Assembly (NCBI RefSeq): GCF_002197685.1
Contig: NZ_NBBI01000001.1
Span: 971,730 to 1,035,729 of the forward strand
Length of the DNA stretch: 64,000 nt
From: Sphingomonas dokdonensis
Lineage (GTDB): Bacteria; Pseudomonadota; Alphaproteobacteria; Sphingomonadales; Sphingomonadaceae
Reading direction: 5' to 3'
Below the pieces are notes generated by a model that was given only the letters and a program-made list of their open reading frames with translations, was not told the origin of the DNA and did not search any database. The position numbers and the translations under genes are program-made. Shown in pieces: positions 56,732-63,771 of the stretch; the first letter of the stretch is position 1, and each line of letters opens with the position of its first letter.

Positions 56732-57336
56732 CTCCGCGACCGCACCATTTTTCGAAGGTGATTGGCGCCGATTGATAGCGAAACGACGCGCCCAATGATG
56801 TTGATGGGGGCCGTTCCTACTGGAATATCCTTATGCGACGGGTCGTCGGAGAGCGGCACTAGGCGAGCAGGATCCTGAAGAAATTGCTTAAAGGTAAACT
56901 GGCCCTCATCGTCTCCCACGACATAAAGATCACCAGAAAACAAGCTCTTGTCGTTGGGATCAACGATCACGTCAGCGCCATATGGCGCTAGCCTGTTCAT
57001 GCTCTCACCATCGATCTCAAGAGCAAAGACATCTCTAGGGAGATCGGCACTCACGTCGAGCGTATCGGCGGTGTCGACCAATGCTTGGCGGAGTTCGCCT
57101 GCAGGAACCCTTCCGATACGCTTGATCTTGCGAACGTTGCTTTCAGGGTTCGCCGATAAACCTAGGAATTGCGCCAAAACAGGCATCTCAGCCTGTTGTA
57201 TCCGGCGTTTGTGCTTCAGGATCTCGTTAACCCGGGGCGGCGGAATGCCGAGCTCGTCCGCAACCTCTTTCTGGGTGACACGTCCGCCAGTGACCCACAG
57301 CTGAAGCTCAGCAAGCAATGCGTCGTGCGTGACCAT
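56728..57336 (-). CDS. S24-family phage repressor (CI/LexA-like)
   Basis: 202 residues. N-terminal HTH (VTQKEVADELGIPPPRVNEIL), then the autocleavage site VPAGE (A79-G80) and the peptidase dyad S112 (DGESMN) and K150 (FTFKQF), spaced as in LexA/CI. It should therefore be cleaved upon RecA activation, inducing the prophage. GGAGG lies unusually close (2 nt) to the ATG; an upstream extension to 57504 crosses the operators and is rejected. Lies between two operator clusters it probably controls. Confidence 0.9.
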   Translation of the reverse strand: MVTHDALLAELQLWVTGGRVTQKEVADELGIPPPRVNEILKHKRRIQQAEMPVLAQFLGLSANPESNVRKIKRIGRVPAGELRQALVDTADTLDVSADLPRDVFALEIDGESMNRLAPYGADVIVDPNDKSLFSGDLYVVGDDEGQFTFKQFLQDPARLVPLSDDPSHKDIPVGTAPINIIGRVVSLSIGANHLRKMVRSRS

Positions 57337-57345
57337 CACCTCCGT

Positions 57346-57420
57346 TTGCGAGAATCGTACGCCTCGGTCGATAACGGAGTTCGTAATTCCCCTTGCGCCA
57401 CGGTTACGGTTATCGTAATC
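57346..57420. promoter_or_regulatory. Divergent repressor/cro control region with three operators
   Basis: TTACGGTTATCGTAA (57403-57417), TAACGGAGTTCGTAA (57371-57385) and the weaker TTGCGAGAATCGTAC (57346-57360) lie between the repressor and the Cro-like gene, centres 32 and 25 bp apart. A rightward promoter can be drawn as TTGCGC (57392) with TAATCA (57415); the weakest site covers a candidate -10 (TACGAT, minus strand) of the repressor promoter. The layout mirrors lambda OR1-OR3. Confidence 0.75.
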
Positions 57421-57427
57421 ACGATGC

Positions 57428-57667
57428 ATGATGACCGTTCCGGATATTTTCGAGCAGCTCGGTGGTGTTTCCGCCATTGCAGCTGAGACGGGCATCCCGC
57501 TCACGACGGTTCATAGCTGGAAGCGGGCGGGATTCGTTCCTCACTGGCGGATCGACGTGCTGGTCGCGCTGGCATCCAAGCTTGGCAAGGATTTGCCGGC
57601 TGATTGCGTTCCCACCCGCGGCGCTGCCTCGGCGCCGGATGCCGTCCGCGGACAGGCAGCAGCATGA
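57428..57667 (+). CDS. Cro/YdaS-like HTH regulator
   Basis: 79 residues, starting at an ATGATG. HTH: FEQLGGVSAIAAETGIPLTTVHSWK, the Cro/YdaS pattern found next to divergent repressors. No Shine-Dalgarno sequence precedes the start, and the inferred promoter would put the transcript start near the ATG, so the mRNA may be leaderless. Stop overlaps the next ATG. Confidence 0.8.
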   Translation: MMTVPDIFEQLGGVSAIAAETGIPLTTVHSWKRAGFVPHWRIDVLVALASKLGKDLPADCVPTRGAASAPDAVRGQAAA

Positions 57668-57990
57668 GCCCGTTCACTCCCGAACAGGAGGCACGGGTGC
57701 GCGAGATTGCGCGCGAAGAGCATCAGACCTTCGCCAGCCGCCGAACTGCGGTCATCGGCGATGTGAGCGCCGAGTTGGCTGCCTTGCGCGGCAAGCAGGA
57801 GGTCACCAAGGCTTCCAGGCAGCAGGCTGATCGAGCGATCCGCGCAATAGTTCAACAAGGTCCTCCACCGCTTCCGGCTCACCACTTGCCATGGCCAGCT
57901 TCATCGATCCGTCGATCGCTCTCTCGACGCTGGCGGCAAGTTCTGGCGGTAGTCCGCCCATCGCGCCCAAATTCAGGAGGCGCAAGATGA
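57664..57990 (+). CDS. Hypothetical phage protein overlapping an antisense gene
   Basis: 108 residues. The first ~65 (SPFTPEQEARVREIAREEH... to IRAIVQQG) look like a normal charged helical protein; the remainder lies antisense to the end of the gene at 57803-58288 and is Arg/Ser/Pro-rich. Coupled to the Cro-like gene by ATGA. Possibly a short real gene whose stop was lost, or both genes are real and overlap by 188 nt. Confidence 0.5.
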   Translation: MSPFTPEQEARVREIAREEHQTFASRRTAVIGDVSAELAALRGKQEVTKASRQQADRAIRAIVQQGPPPLPAHHLPWPASSIRRSLSRRWRQVLAVVRPSRPNSGGAR

Positions 57991-58288
57991 TCATATGGTG
58001 CAGCGATTCGCGCGCCGTTAGCCGCGTGATCTCATTCTGCTGGTCGATCAGCACCTCCTTGATGGCGGTGATCGCTCGTGCGGTTTCCGCGTCCAAGATC
58101 CAAACTCCGGTGGTTGTCAGCAACAACACCGTAGCCAAAGCGGGGGGCGCGTACAGTGCTCCCGGTGAAGGATTGATCCGTTGAACTGCCCACCCGAAGA
58201 TCTCGTTTGCTTCACCTGTGAACAGCCGATCTGCAGCTGCACCGACGCGCAGTGGGCTGCTGGCAGGGTCGAGGAGCGCGATTTCCAT
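57803..58288 (-). CDS. Hypothetical protein with a membrane segment (antisense in the rightward operon)
   Basis: 161 residues with natural-looking composition: one hydrophobic segment (about 44-64, YAPPALATVLLLTTTGVWIL), then a helical region (RESLHHMIILRLLNLGAMGG; AVEDLVELLRG). Start ATG 58288 behind GTGAGGA, nearly identical to the leader of the gene at 56543 (shared GGTGAGGAATG). It is the only leftward gene right of the control region and may be a lysogenic (moron or superinfection-exclusion) gene. Confidence 0.6.
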   Translation of the reverse strand: MEIALLDPASSPLRVGAAADRLFTGEANEIFGWAVQRINPSPGALYAPPALATVLLLTTTGVWILDAETARAITAIKEVLIDQQNEITRLTARESLHHMIILRLLNLGAMGGLPPELAASVERAIDGSMKLAMASGEPEAVEDLVELLRGSLDQPAAWKPW

Positions 58289-58322
58289 TCCTCACCAATC
58301 GGCGATCAGAAGGAAGCAATCC

Positions 58323-58772
58323 GTGGCGAATGACACGATGATTTCGCAGCATGCGGCGGACGACGCGCTGGTCGCGACGATCGCGCTGTTCATGGGGCGC
58401 GGCCGGCGGTTCTCCGTAAAGGACGTCGAGCTCGGGACAGGCATCAGCGAGCGGACCTTGAGCGCCATGATCGCGCTCGATCCGGAGAGCCGGCGCGCAC
58501 CGAGCGGTCGCAACCTCCTCCTGCTGATGAGCTTCTTTGGGGTCGAGTTCACCGACCGCTTGCTGAGCCATGTTGGCCAGGGTGCTCGTGACCTGAACCC
58601 GGCGCCTGACGCACCTGGCGTCGTGATTGCCGGCATCATGTCGGCGGCAGCCGAGTTTGCCCGCGCCGGCGCCGACAACCAATTCTGCAGCCGAGACCGG
58701 CGCGAGCTTCGCGACGACGCGGTGACACTGATCCAGCTGGTCGAGCCGTTCGCCCGACCTGCAAACGACTGA
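58323..58772 (+). CDS. Putative phage DNA-binding regulator
   Basis: 149 residues from the GTG at 58323 (AAGGAAG upstream). RFSVKDVELGTGISERTLSAMI looks like an HTH, followed by a conserved-looking LLLLMSFFGVEFTDRLLSHVG. By position, second or third gene after cro, it could play a CII-like role or act in replication control; not assignable by sequence alone. Confidence 0.6.
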   Translation: MANDTMISQHAADDALVATIALFMGRGRRFSVKDVELGTGISERTLSAMIALDPESRRAPSGRNLLLLMSFFGVEFTDRLLSHVGQGARDLNPAPDAPGVVIAGIMSAAAEFARAGADNQFCSRDRRELRDDAVTLIQLVEPFARPAND

Positions 58773-58815
58773 CGAGGTTCTGACCGCCGGCGCGGCCGGT
58801 TGAGAGGTAACGATC

Positions 58816-59043
58816 ATGAACGCAGCGCAAAGCGCGGCATCGGCGATGGCCGGTTCCGCGAACGGAAAAGCACGTCTGTCTCACTCCGCCTCTGCGCACC
58901 GCAGCGGCACGCAGCTGCTCGTGGCAGAAATGCTGCTCGCGTGGGTCATGTGGCGAGCGGGCGAGCCCGTGTCGGCGATCGCAACGCGCTTGGGACGCCA
59001 TTCGAAAGCGGCGCGCAGCATCCTCTTCGGTGACGCCGCATGA
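58816..59043 (+). CDS. Small HTH-like phage protein
   Basis: 75 residues. EMLLAWVMWRAGEPVSAIATRLGRHSKAARSIL resembles in part an HTH of the sigma/GcrA type (given here in segments: GEPVSAIATRLGRH is the turn). The stop overlaps the ATG of the helicase-methyltransferase gene (ATGA). Confidence 0.5.
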   Translation: MNAAQSAASAMAGSANGKARLSHSASAHRSGTQLLVAEMLLAWVMWRAGEPVSAIATRLGRHSKAARSILFGDAA

Positions 59044-61652
59044 ACGCCTATCGCGCCTTCCTGGAGGCCAAGATCCCAACCGCGGCACCCGCCGGCCTGT
59101 GCTGCGACCTGGACGAGGTACCGACCCAGCTTGCCGACGGACGGCCGCTGAAAGATCACCAGCGCCATATCATCCGCTGGGCGGTCGAGGGCGGGCGTCG
59201 CGCGCTGTTCGAGGCGTTCGGCCTGGGCAAGTCGATCCAGCAGCTCGCCATCCTCGACATCATTCGCCGCAAGACGGGAGGCGACTGCCTGATCGTGGCG
59301 CCGTTGGGCGTGCGCCGCGAGTTCATGCACGACGCAGGTCTGCTGGGCATCGACCTGCGCTTCATCCAGTCCGATGCCGATATGGCGGCGGCGCTTGCGG
59401 GCGATCCGCTCGACGGCCCGATCTTCCTGACCAATTACGAGAGCGTCCGCGACGGCAAGGTCGACGTCACAACCTTCACCGCCGTAAGCCTGGACGAGGC
59501 GAGCATCCTTCGCTCGTTCGGGTCGAAGACCTTCCAGACGTTCCTGCCGCTCTTCGAAGCGGTGCCGTACCGGTTCGTCGCGACCGCCACCCCGTCGCCG
59601 AACCGCTACAAGGAGCTGATCCACTACGCCGGCTTCCTCGGGGTAATGGACACGGGCCAAGCGCTCACCCGCTTCTTCCAGCGCAACAGCGAGAAGGCGG
59701 GCGACCTCACCCTCTTCCCGCACAAGGAACAAGAGTTTTGGCTGTGGCTGAATAGCTGGGCTGTCTTCCTGCAGCGTCCAAGCGACCTCGGCTTCAGTGA
59801 TGACGGCTATGACCTGCCCGCGCTCACCGTGCGCTGGCACGAGGCCCAATCCGACCTCACGACGGCGGCCACCGACGACCGCGGCCAGGGCAAGCTGATC
59901 CGCGACGCTGCGCTCGGCGTGGTGGAGGCATCGCGCGAGCGCCGCGCGACCATGCCGGCCCGGATTGCCCGGGCGGAGGCGATCGTCGCCGCGGCGTCGG
60001 CGGACCACTTTCTGATCTGGCACGACCTCGAGGATGAGCGCCGCGCGATCGAGGCGACCTTCCCCGAGGTCGAGACCGTCTACGGCGCGCAGCCGCTCGA
60101 CAAGCGCGAGGGCATCATAGCCCGGTTCGCCGAAGGCATGTCCCGCCTCCTCGCCGCCAAACCGGTGATGTTGGGCAGCGGCACCAACCTGCAGCGACAC
60201 TGCCACCGCGCCGTGTTCGTCGGCGTCGGCTTCAAGTTCAACGACTTCATCCAGGCGATCCACCGGCTCCAGCGCTTCCAGCAACCGCACCCGGTCGAGA
60301 TCGACATCATCCACGCCGAAACCGAGCGGGAGGTCGTGCGCGACCTGCAGGCGAAGTGGGCGCGTCACGAGGAGCTGAGCGCCCGCATGTCCGAGATCAT
60401 CCGCGAATATGGCCTGCAGCATGACGTCGCCCTCGGCGCGCTCAAGCGCTCGATCGGCGTCGAACGGCAGGAGGTCACCGGCGACGGCTGGACATTGGCG
60501 CACAACGACTGCGTCGATGAGGCTGCCCGGCTGGAGGAAGGATCGGTCGACCTGATCGTCACCTCCATCCCGTTCAGCAACCACTACGAATACACGCCGA
60601 GCTATAACGACTTCGGCCACACGGACGACGACGAGCACTTCTTCGCGCAGATGGATCATCTGACGCCCAACCTGCTCCGCGCGCTCGCGCCCGGCCGGCT
60701 CGCCTGCATCCACGTGAAGGACCGGATCCTGTTTGGTGCGGTGACCGGCGAGGGCGTGCCGACCGTCAACCCGTTTCACGCCAAGTGCATCGAGCACTAC
60801 ATGCGCCACGGCTTCCAGTTCATGGGCATGATCACCGTCGTCACCGACGTCGTGCGCGAGAACAACCAGACTTACCGCCTGTCGTACAGCGAGATGCTGA
60901 AGGACGGCACGAAGATGGGCTGCGGCAGCCCCGAATACGTGCTGCTGATGCGCAAGCCGCAAAGCGATCGCTCGCGCGGCTATGCCGACACGCCGGTGAC
61001 GAAGGAGCGCGAGACCTACAGCCTGGCGCGTTGGCAGGTAGACGCCCACGCCTTCTGGCGGTCCAGCGGCGAGCGCCCGCTCACCGTGCGAGAGCTATGG
61101 GAGGTCGAAGACCGCTTCCTCGATATGGCGACCGGCCAGATCGCGAAGCGCTTCCGAGAAGAGACGCGCGACCTCATCCACAGCCACAAGGCGCACGTCG
61201 ACATCGGAGAGGCTATCGCGGACCGGCCGGCTGGCTCCGGCCTTGGTAGTCTCCCGCGCACCTTTATGGCGATCGCGCCCGGCAGCCATCACCCCGACGT
61301 GTGGGACGACGTCGTGCGCATGCAAACGCTCAACGGCGAGCAGGTCCGCAAGGGCGCCGAGAAGCACGTCTGCCCGCTTCAGTTCGACATCGTCGACCGG
61401 CTGATTGAGCGATACTCGATGCGCGGCGAGCTGGTGTTCGATCCGTTCTGCGGCCTCGGCACCGTCCCGATGCGCGCGATCCTCGCCGGCCGCCGCGGCG
61501 CCGGCAGCGAACTCAACCCCGACTATTGGCGGCACAGCGTGTCCTACCTCCGCGAAGCGGAGAGCCAGGCGGCCATCCCCACCCTCTTTGACCTGCTCGA
61601 CCTGGAAACGGCCGGCGAGTGGTCGCCCGTAAGCGAAGGAGCAGCAGCATGA
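59040..61652 (+). CDS. Helicase-DNA methyltransferase fusion
   Basis: 870 residues. The N-terminal half (about 35-440) is an SF2/SNF2-like ATPase: FGLGKS (60-65) as Walker A, LDEAS (151-155) in place of DEAD/DEAH, TATPSPN (182-188) as motif III, and QAIHRLQRFQQ (405-415) as motif VI. The C-terminal half (about 480-840) is a beta-class amino-methyltransferase: TSIPF (508-512) as catalytic motif IV, and DPFCGLGT (801-808) as the AdoMet loop after KHVCPLQFDIVDRLI. No restriction partner is adjacent. It is coupled to the genes on both sides by ATGA. Probably alters phage DNA or methylates while translocating; specificity (N4C or N6A) unknown. Confidence 0.85.
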   Translation: MNAYRAFLEAKIPTAAPAGLCCDLDEVPTQLADGRPLKDHQRHIIRWAVEGGRRALFEAFGLGKSIQQLAILDIIRRKTGGDCLIVAPLGVRREFMHDAGLLGIDLRFIQSDADMAAALAGDPLDGPIFLTNYESVRDGKVDVTTFTAVSLDEASILRSFGSKTFQTFLPLFEAVPYRFVATATPSPNRYKELIHYAGFLGVMDTGQALTRFFQRNSEKAGDLTLFPHKEQEFWLWLNSWAVFLQRPSDLGFSDDGYDLPALTVRWHEAQSDLTTAATDDRGQGKLIRDAALGVVEASRERRATMPARIARAEAIVAAASADHFLIWHDLEDERRAIEATFPEVETVYGAQPLDKREGIIARFAEGMSRLLAAKPVMLGSGTNLQRHCHRAVFVGVGFKFNDFIQAIHRLQRFQQPHPVEIDIIHAETEREVVRDLQAKWARHEELSARMSEIIREYGLQHDVALGALKRSIGVERQEVTGDGWTLAHNDCVDEAARLEEGSVDLIVTSIPFSNHYEYTPSYNDFGHTDDDEHFFAQMDHLTPNLLRALAPGRLACIHVKDRILFGAVTGEGVPTVNPFHAKCIEHYMRHGFQFMGMITVVTDVVRENNQTYRLSYSEMLKDGTKMGCGSPEYVLLMRKPQSDRSRGYADTPVTKERETYSLARWQVDAHAFWRSSGERPLTVRELWEVEDRFLDMATGQIAKRFREETRDLIHSHKAHVDIGEAIADRPAGSGLGSLPRTFMAIAPGSHHPDVWDDVVRMQTLNGEQVRKGAEKHVCPLQFDIVDRLIERYSMRGELVFDPFCGLGTVPMRAILAGRRGAGSELNPDYWRHSVSYLREAESQAAIPTLFDLLDLETAGEWSPVSEGAAA

Positions 61653-61915
61653 GCGAGGAACGTGGTGAAGGCATGGGCGGCGGCCAGGTTGCCGCCGAGG
61701 AGCTGCGGCTCCTGATCGAGCGCGCGGAGCGGCTCGAGGAAGAGAAGAAGGGCATCTCCGACGACATCAAGGACGTCATGCTTGAGGCGAAAAGCCGCGG
61801 GTACGACGCCAAGGCGATCCGGCGGATCATGGCGATCCGCAAGAAGAAGCGGGAGGAATACCAGGAAGAAGAGGCCATGGTCGAGACCTACATGCAAGCG
61901 CTGGGGATGCTCTGA
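61649..61915 (+). CDS. GapR-family (DUF2312) DNA-binding protein
   Basis: 88 residues; EELRLLIERAERLEEEKKG and IKDVMLEAKSRGYDAKAIRR match the GapR/DUF2312 family, long alpha-helical dimers. Caulobacter GapR binds overtwisted DNA ahead of replication forks and stimulates type II topoisomerases. Here it sits between the helicase-methyltransferase and the sliding clamp, so a role in phage replication is likely. ATGA and TGATG junctions to its neighbours. Confidence 0.88.
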   Translation: MSEERGEGMGGGQVAAEELRLLIERAERLEEEKKGISDDIKDVMLEAKSRGYDAKAIRRIMAIRKKKREEYQEEEAMVETYMQALGML

Positions 61916-63033
61916 TGAGCGGCCCCGTCAAGCTCGTCTTCGAGGCGAGCCAGCTTGCCGCAGCGCTGCGCGACGCGCGCGCCGCCGTCCAGCGCCGCAA
62001 CACGATCCCGATCCTGCATAATGTGCTGATCGAGGCGGCAGCCGATGGCGCGGTCACCATCACCGCGTCGGATCTAGACGTGATGATCGTGCGCCGACTG
62101 CGCGCCGCACAGGTGAGCGGCGCCGCGCGGTTCACGATCGCGGGGCACCGTCTGGCGGACGTCGTCAGCGCATTCGATGCCGGCGCGCAAGTCACGCTGG
62201 AGATCGACGGCCCGGCGGCAGTGGTTAAGTCAGGACGCGCACGCCTTCGCTTTTCCACGCTACCCGCGACCGACTTCCCGATCCTGCCAGCGCCGACATC
62301 GCCGACTGAGTTTCAGATCGGCGCGGCCGCGCTGCTGCGCGCGATCAGCGCAGTGCGCCACGCCATCTCCACCGAAGAGACGCGCTACTACCTGAACGGG
62401 ATCTTCGTGCACGTATCGGCGGGCAAGCTGAGGTTCGCCGCAACTGATGGGCACCGCCTGGCTCGCTTCGTCACTGACGTGCCGGCCGGCGCCGACGGCA
62501 TGCCTGACGTGATCCTCCGCACGCGCTGCATCGAGATGCTTCGGTCAGCGACCGACGAGAGCGATCAGGTCCTCTCCGTCGCGATCGGGCGCGATCGCGT
62601 GTCGTTCGACATCGACGAGATGCGGATCGTCGCCAAGGTGATCGACGGCACCTTCCCCGACTATACGCGCGTTATTCCCGCCAGCACGACCAGCAGCCTC
62701 GACGTCGATGCGGATGCGCTGGACGGCGCGCTCCACCGCGTTGGCTTGGCGACAGACGACAAGGTGCGGTCTGTGAAGCTGTGCGTCACCCGCGAGCACG
62801 TCATCGCGTCGACGACCTCACCTGAGCACGGAGAAGCGGTCGAAGAGATCGCAAGCGAATTGGACGGCACGCCGATCGAGATCGGCTTCAACCTTCGTTA
62901 CCTGCGTGACGCCATCGGAGCGGCGTCGGCCGACACGCTCCGCTTCGGATTCGGCGATGCCGCCTCACCTACCCTGATCCACAGCATCGCATCGGACGCG
63001 CTCACGCTGGTCCTGATGCCGATGCGCGTCTGA
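61915..63033 (+). CDS. dnaN: Phage-encoded DNA polymerase III beta clamp
   Basis: 372 residues, full length for a beta clamp. QRRNTIPILHNVLIEA at the N-terminus, RYYLNGIFVHV and AATDGHRLAR in the middle domain, FPDYTRVIP, and the C-terminal LVLMPMRV (canonical LMPMRL). It shares the A of the preceding TGA. It is a second clamp on a phage, not the chromosomal dnaN, which is normally near dnaA/recF. May recruit the host replisome or exclude host clamp clients. Confidence 0.92.
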   Translation: MSGPVKLVFEASQLAAALRDARAAVQRRNTIPILHNVLIEAAADGAVTITASDLDVMIVRRLRAAQVSGAARFTIAGHRLADVVSAFDAGAQVTLEIDGPAAVVKSGRARLRFSTLPATDFPILPAPTSPTEFQIGAAALLRAISAVRHAISTEETRYYLNGIFVHVSAGKLRFAATDGHRLARFVTDVPAGADGMPDVILRTRCIEMLRSATDESDQVLSVAIGRDRVSFDIDEMRIVAKVIDGTFPDYTRVIPASTTSSLDVDADALDGALHRVGLATDDKVRSVKLCVTREHVIASTTSPEHGEAVEEIASELDGTPIEIGFNLRYLRDAIGAASADTLRFGFGDAASPTLIHSIASDALTLVLMPMRV

Positions 63034-63043
63034 GGAGCTCGCT

Positions 63044-63409
63044 ATGTCGGTCGAGATCAAGTGCGACACCTGCACGACGGACGTCGGATCTGCCGAACAG
63101 ATCCTGTGCCCAAAGTGCGCGGCCACGAAATGTTCCTCATGCCATCTCCCGGGCGACAAGCTTTACTGCCGTGATTGCGCGGAAAATGAGTTCGGAGATG
63201 ACGCCGACTGCTGCGACTGCTGCGACTGCTGCGACGGTGCCAGCGTCGAGGATGTTCGAGACGACGACATAATCGATCTTGCGGCGGCCCTGCGGCGAGG
63301 CGATGTGATCGCTGCGGAGGATGCTCTCGACCGCGTAGCTAGGGCAGTGGAAGGTTGGCGCGACCTCGTCGACCGCGGCCGCTACTCGCGAGCGTCGCGC
63401 GTCGGGTGA
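63044..63409 (+). CDS. Cys-rich zinc-ribbon protein
   Basis: 121 residues. Zinc-ribbon-like pairs IKCDTC, ILCPKC, CSSCHLPGDKLYCRDC, then an acidic CCDCCDCCD repeat (about residues 57-65) and a helical C-terminus (DIIDLAAALRRGDVIAAEDAL). Probably binds zinc and possibly DNA or protein; no family recognised. GTGA overlap with the VRR-NUC gene. Confidence 0.65.
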   Translation: MSVEIKCDTCTTDVGSAEQILCPKCAATKCSSCHLPGDKLYCRDCAENEFGDDADCCDCCDCCDGASVEDVRDDDIIDLAAALRRGDVIAAEDALDRVARAVEGWRDLVDRGRYSRASRVG

Positions 63410-63771
63410 AGCCTGCCCGTTTCCTTGAACGCCCGGTGCAGCGCGCCGCGATCCGCACGGTCGCCATGCTCGGCTGCTACGCGGTGCACGTCCCGAACGG
63501 CAGCCACCTGGCGGGCGACAAGATCGCGCGCGCCAAGCAGATCGCCGCCCTGAAGGCGGACGGCATGAGCCCCGGCTTTCCCGATCTGATCATCATCGAC
63601 CAGCGTGCGCCGCGGGTCGGGGTGGTCGAGTGCAAGCGCGAGGGCGTGGACGAGCTGGATCCGGATCAGGTGACCTGGCGCAACGAGTGCGTGCGCATCG
63701 GCGTGCCATGGGCGCTGCTCAACACGATTGAAGGGCCGATCGAGATCTTGCGCGCATGGGGCTGGCGATGA
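63406..63771 (+). CDS. VRR-NUC domain nuclease
   Basis: 121 residues from the GTG at 63406. PD-(D/E)xK core: GFPDLIIID and VGVVECKREG, with a preceding NGSHLAGDK loop and the Q in DPDQVTWRNE. VRR-NUC proteins of phages are structure-selective nucleases, usually encoded close to SNF2-like helicases, as here. Its stop overlaps the next ATG. Confidence 0.85.
   Translation: MKPARFLERPVQRAAIRTVAMLGCYAVHVPNGSHLAGDKIARAKQIAALKADGMSPGFPDLIIIDQRAPRVGVVECKREGVDELDPDQVTWRNECVRIGVPWALLNTIEGPIEILRAWGWR

Noticed and set aside
58881..61049. 722-codon minus-strand frame across the helicase-methyltransferase gene
   Set aside because: Leu/Arg/Val-rich antisense shadow; the plus frame carries the enzyme motifs and 4-nt couplings.
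61915..63033. Treating this dnaN as the chromosomal gene near oriC
   Set aside because: No dnaA, recF or gyrB nearby; it is embedded in phage early genes with 1-nt coupling.
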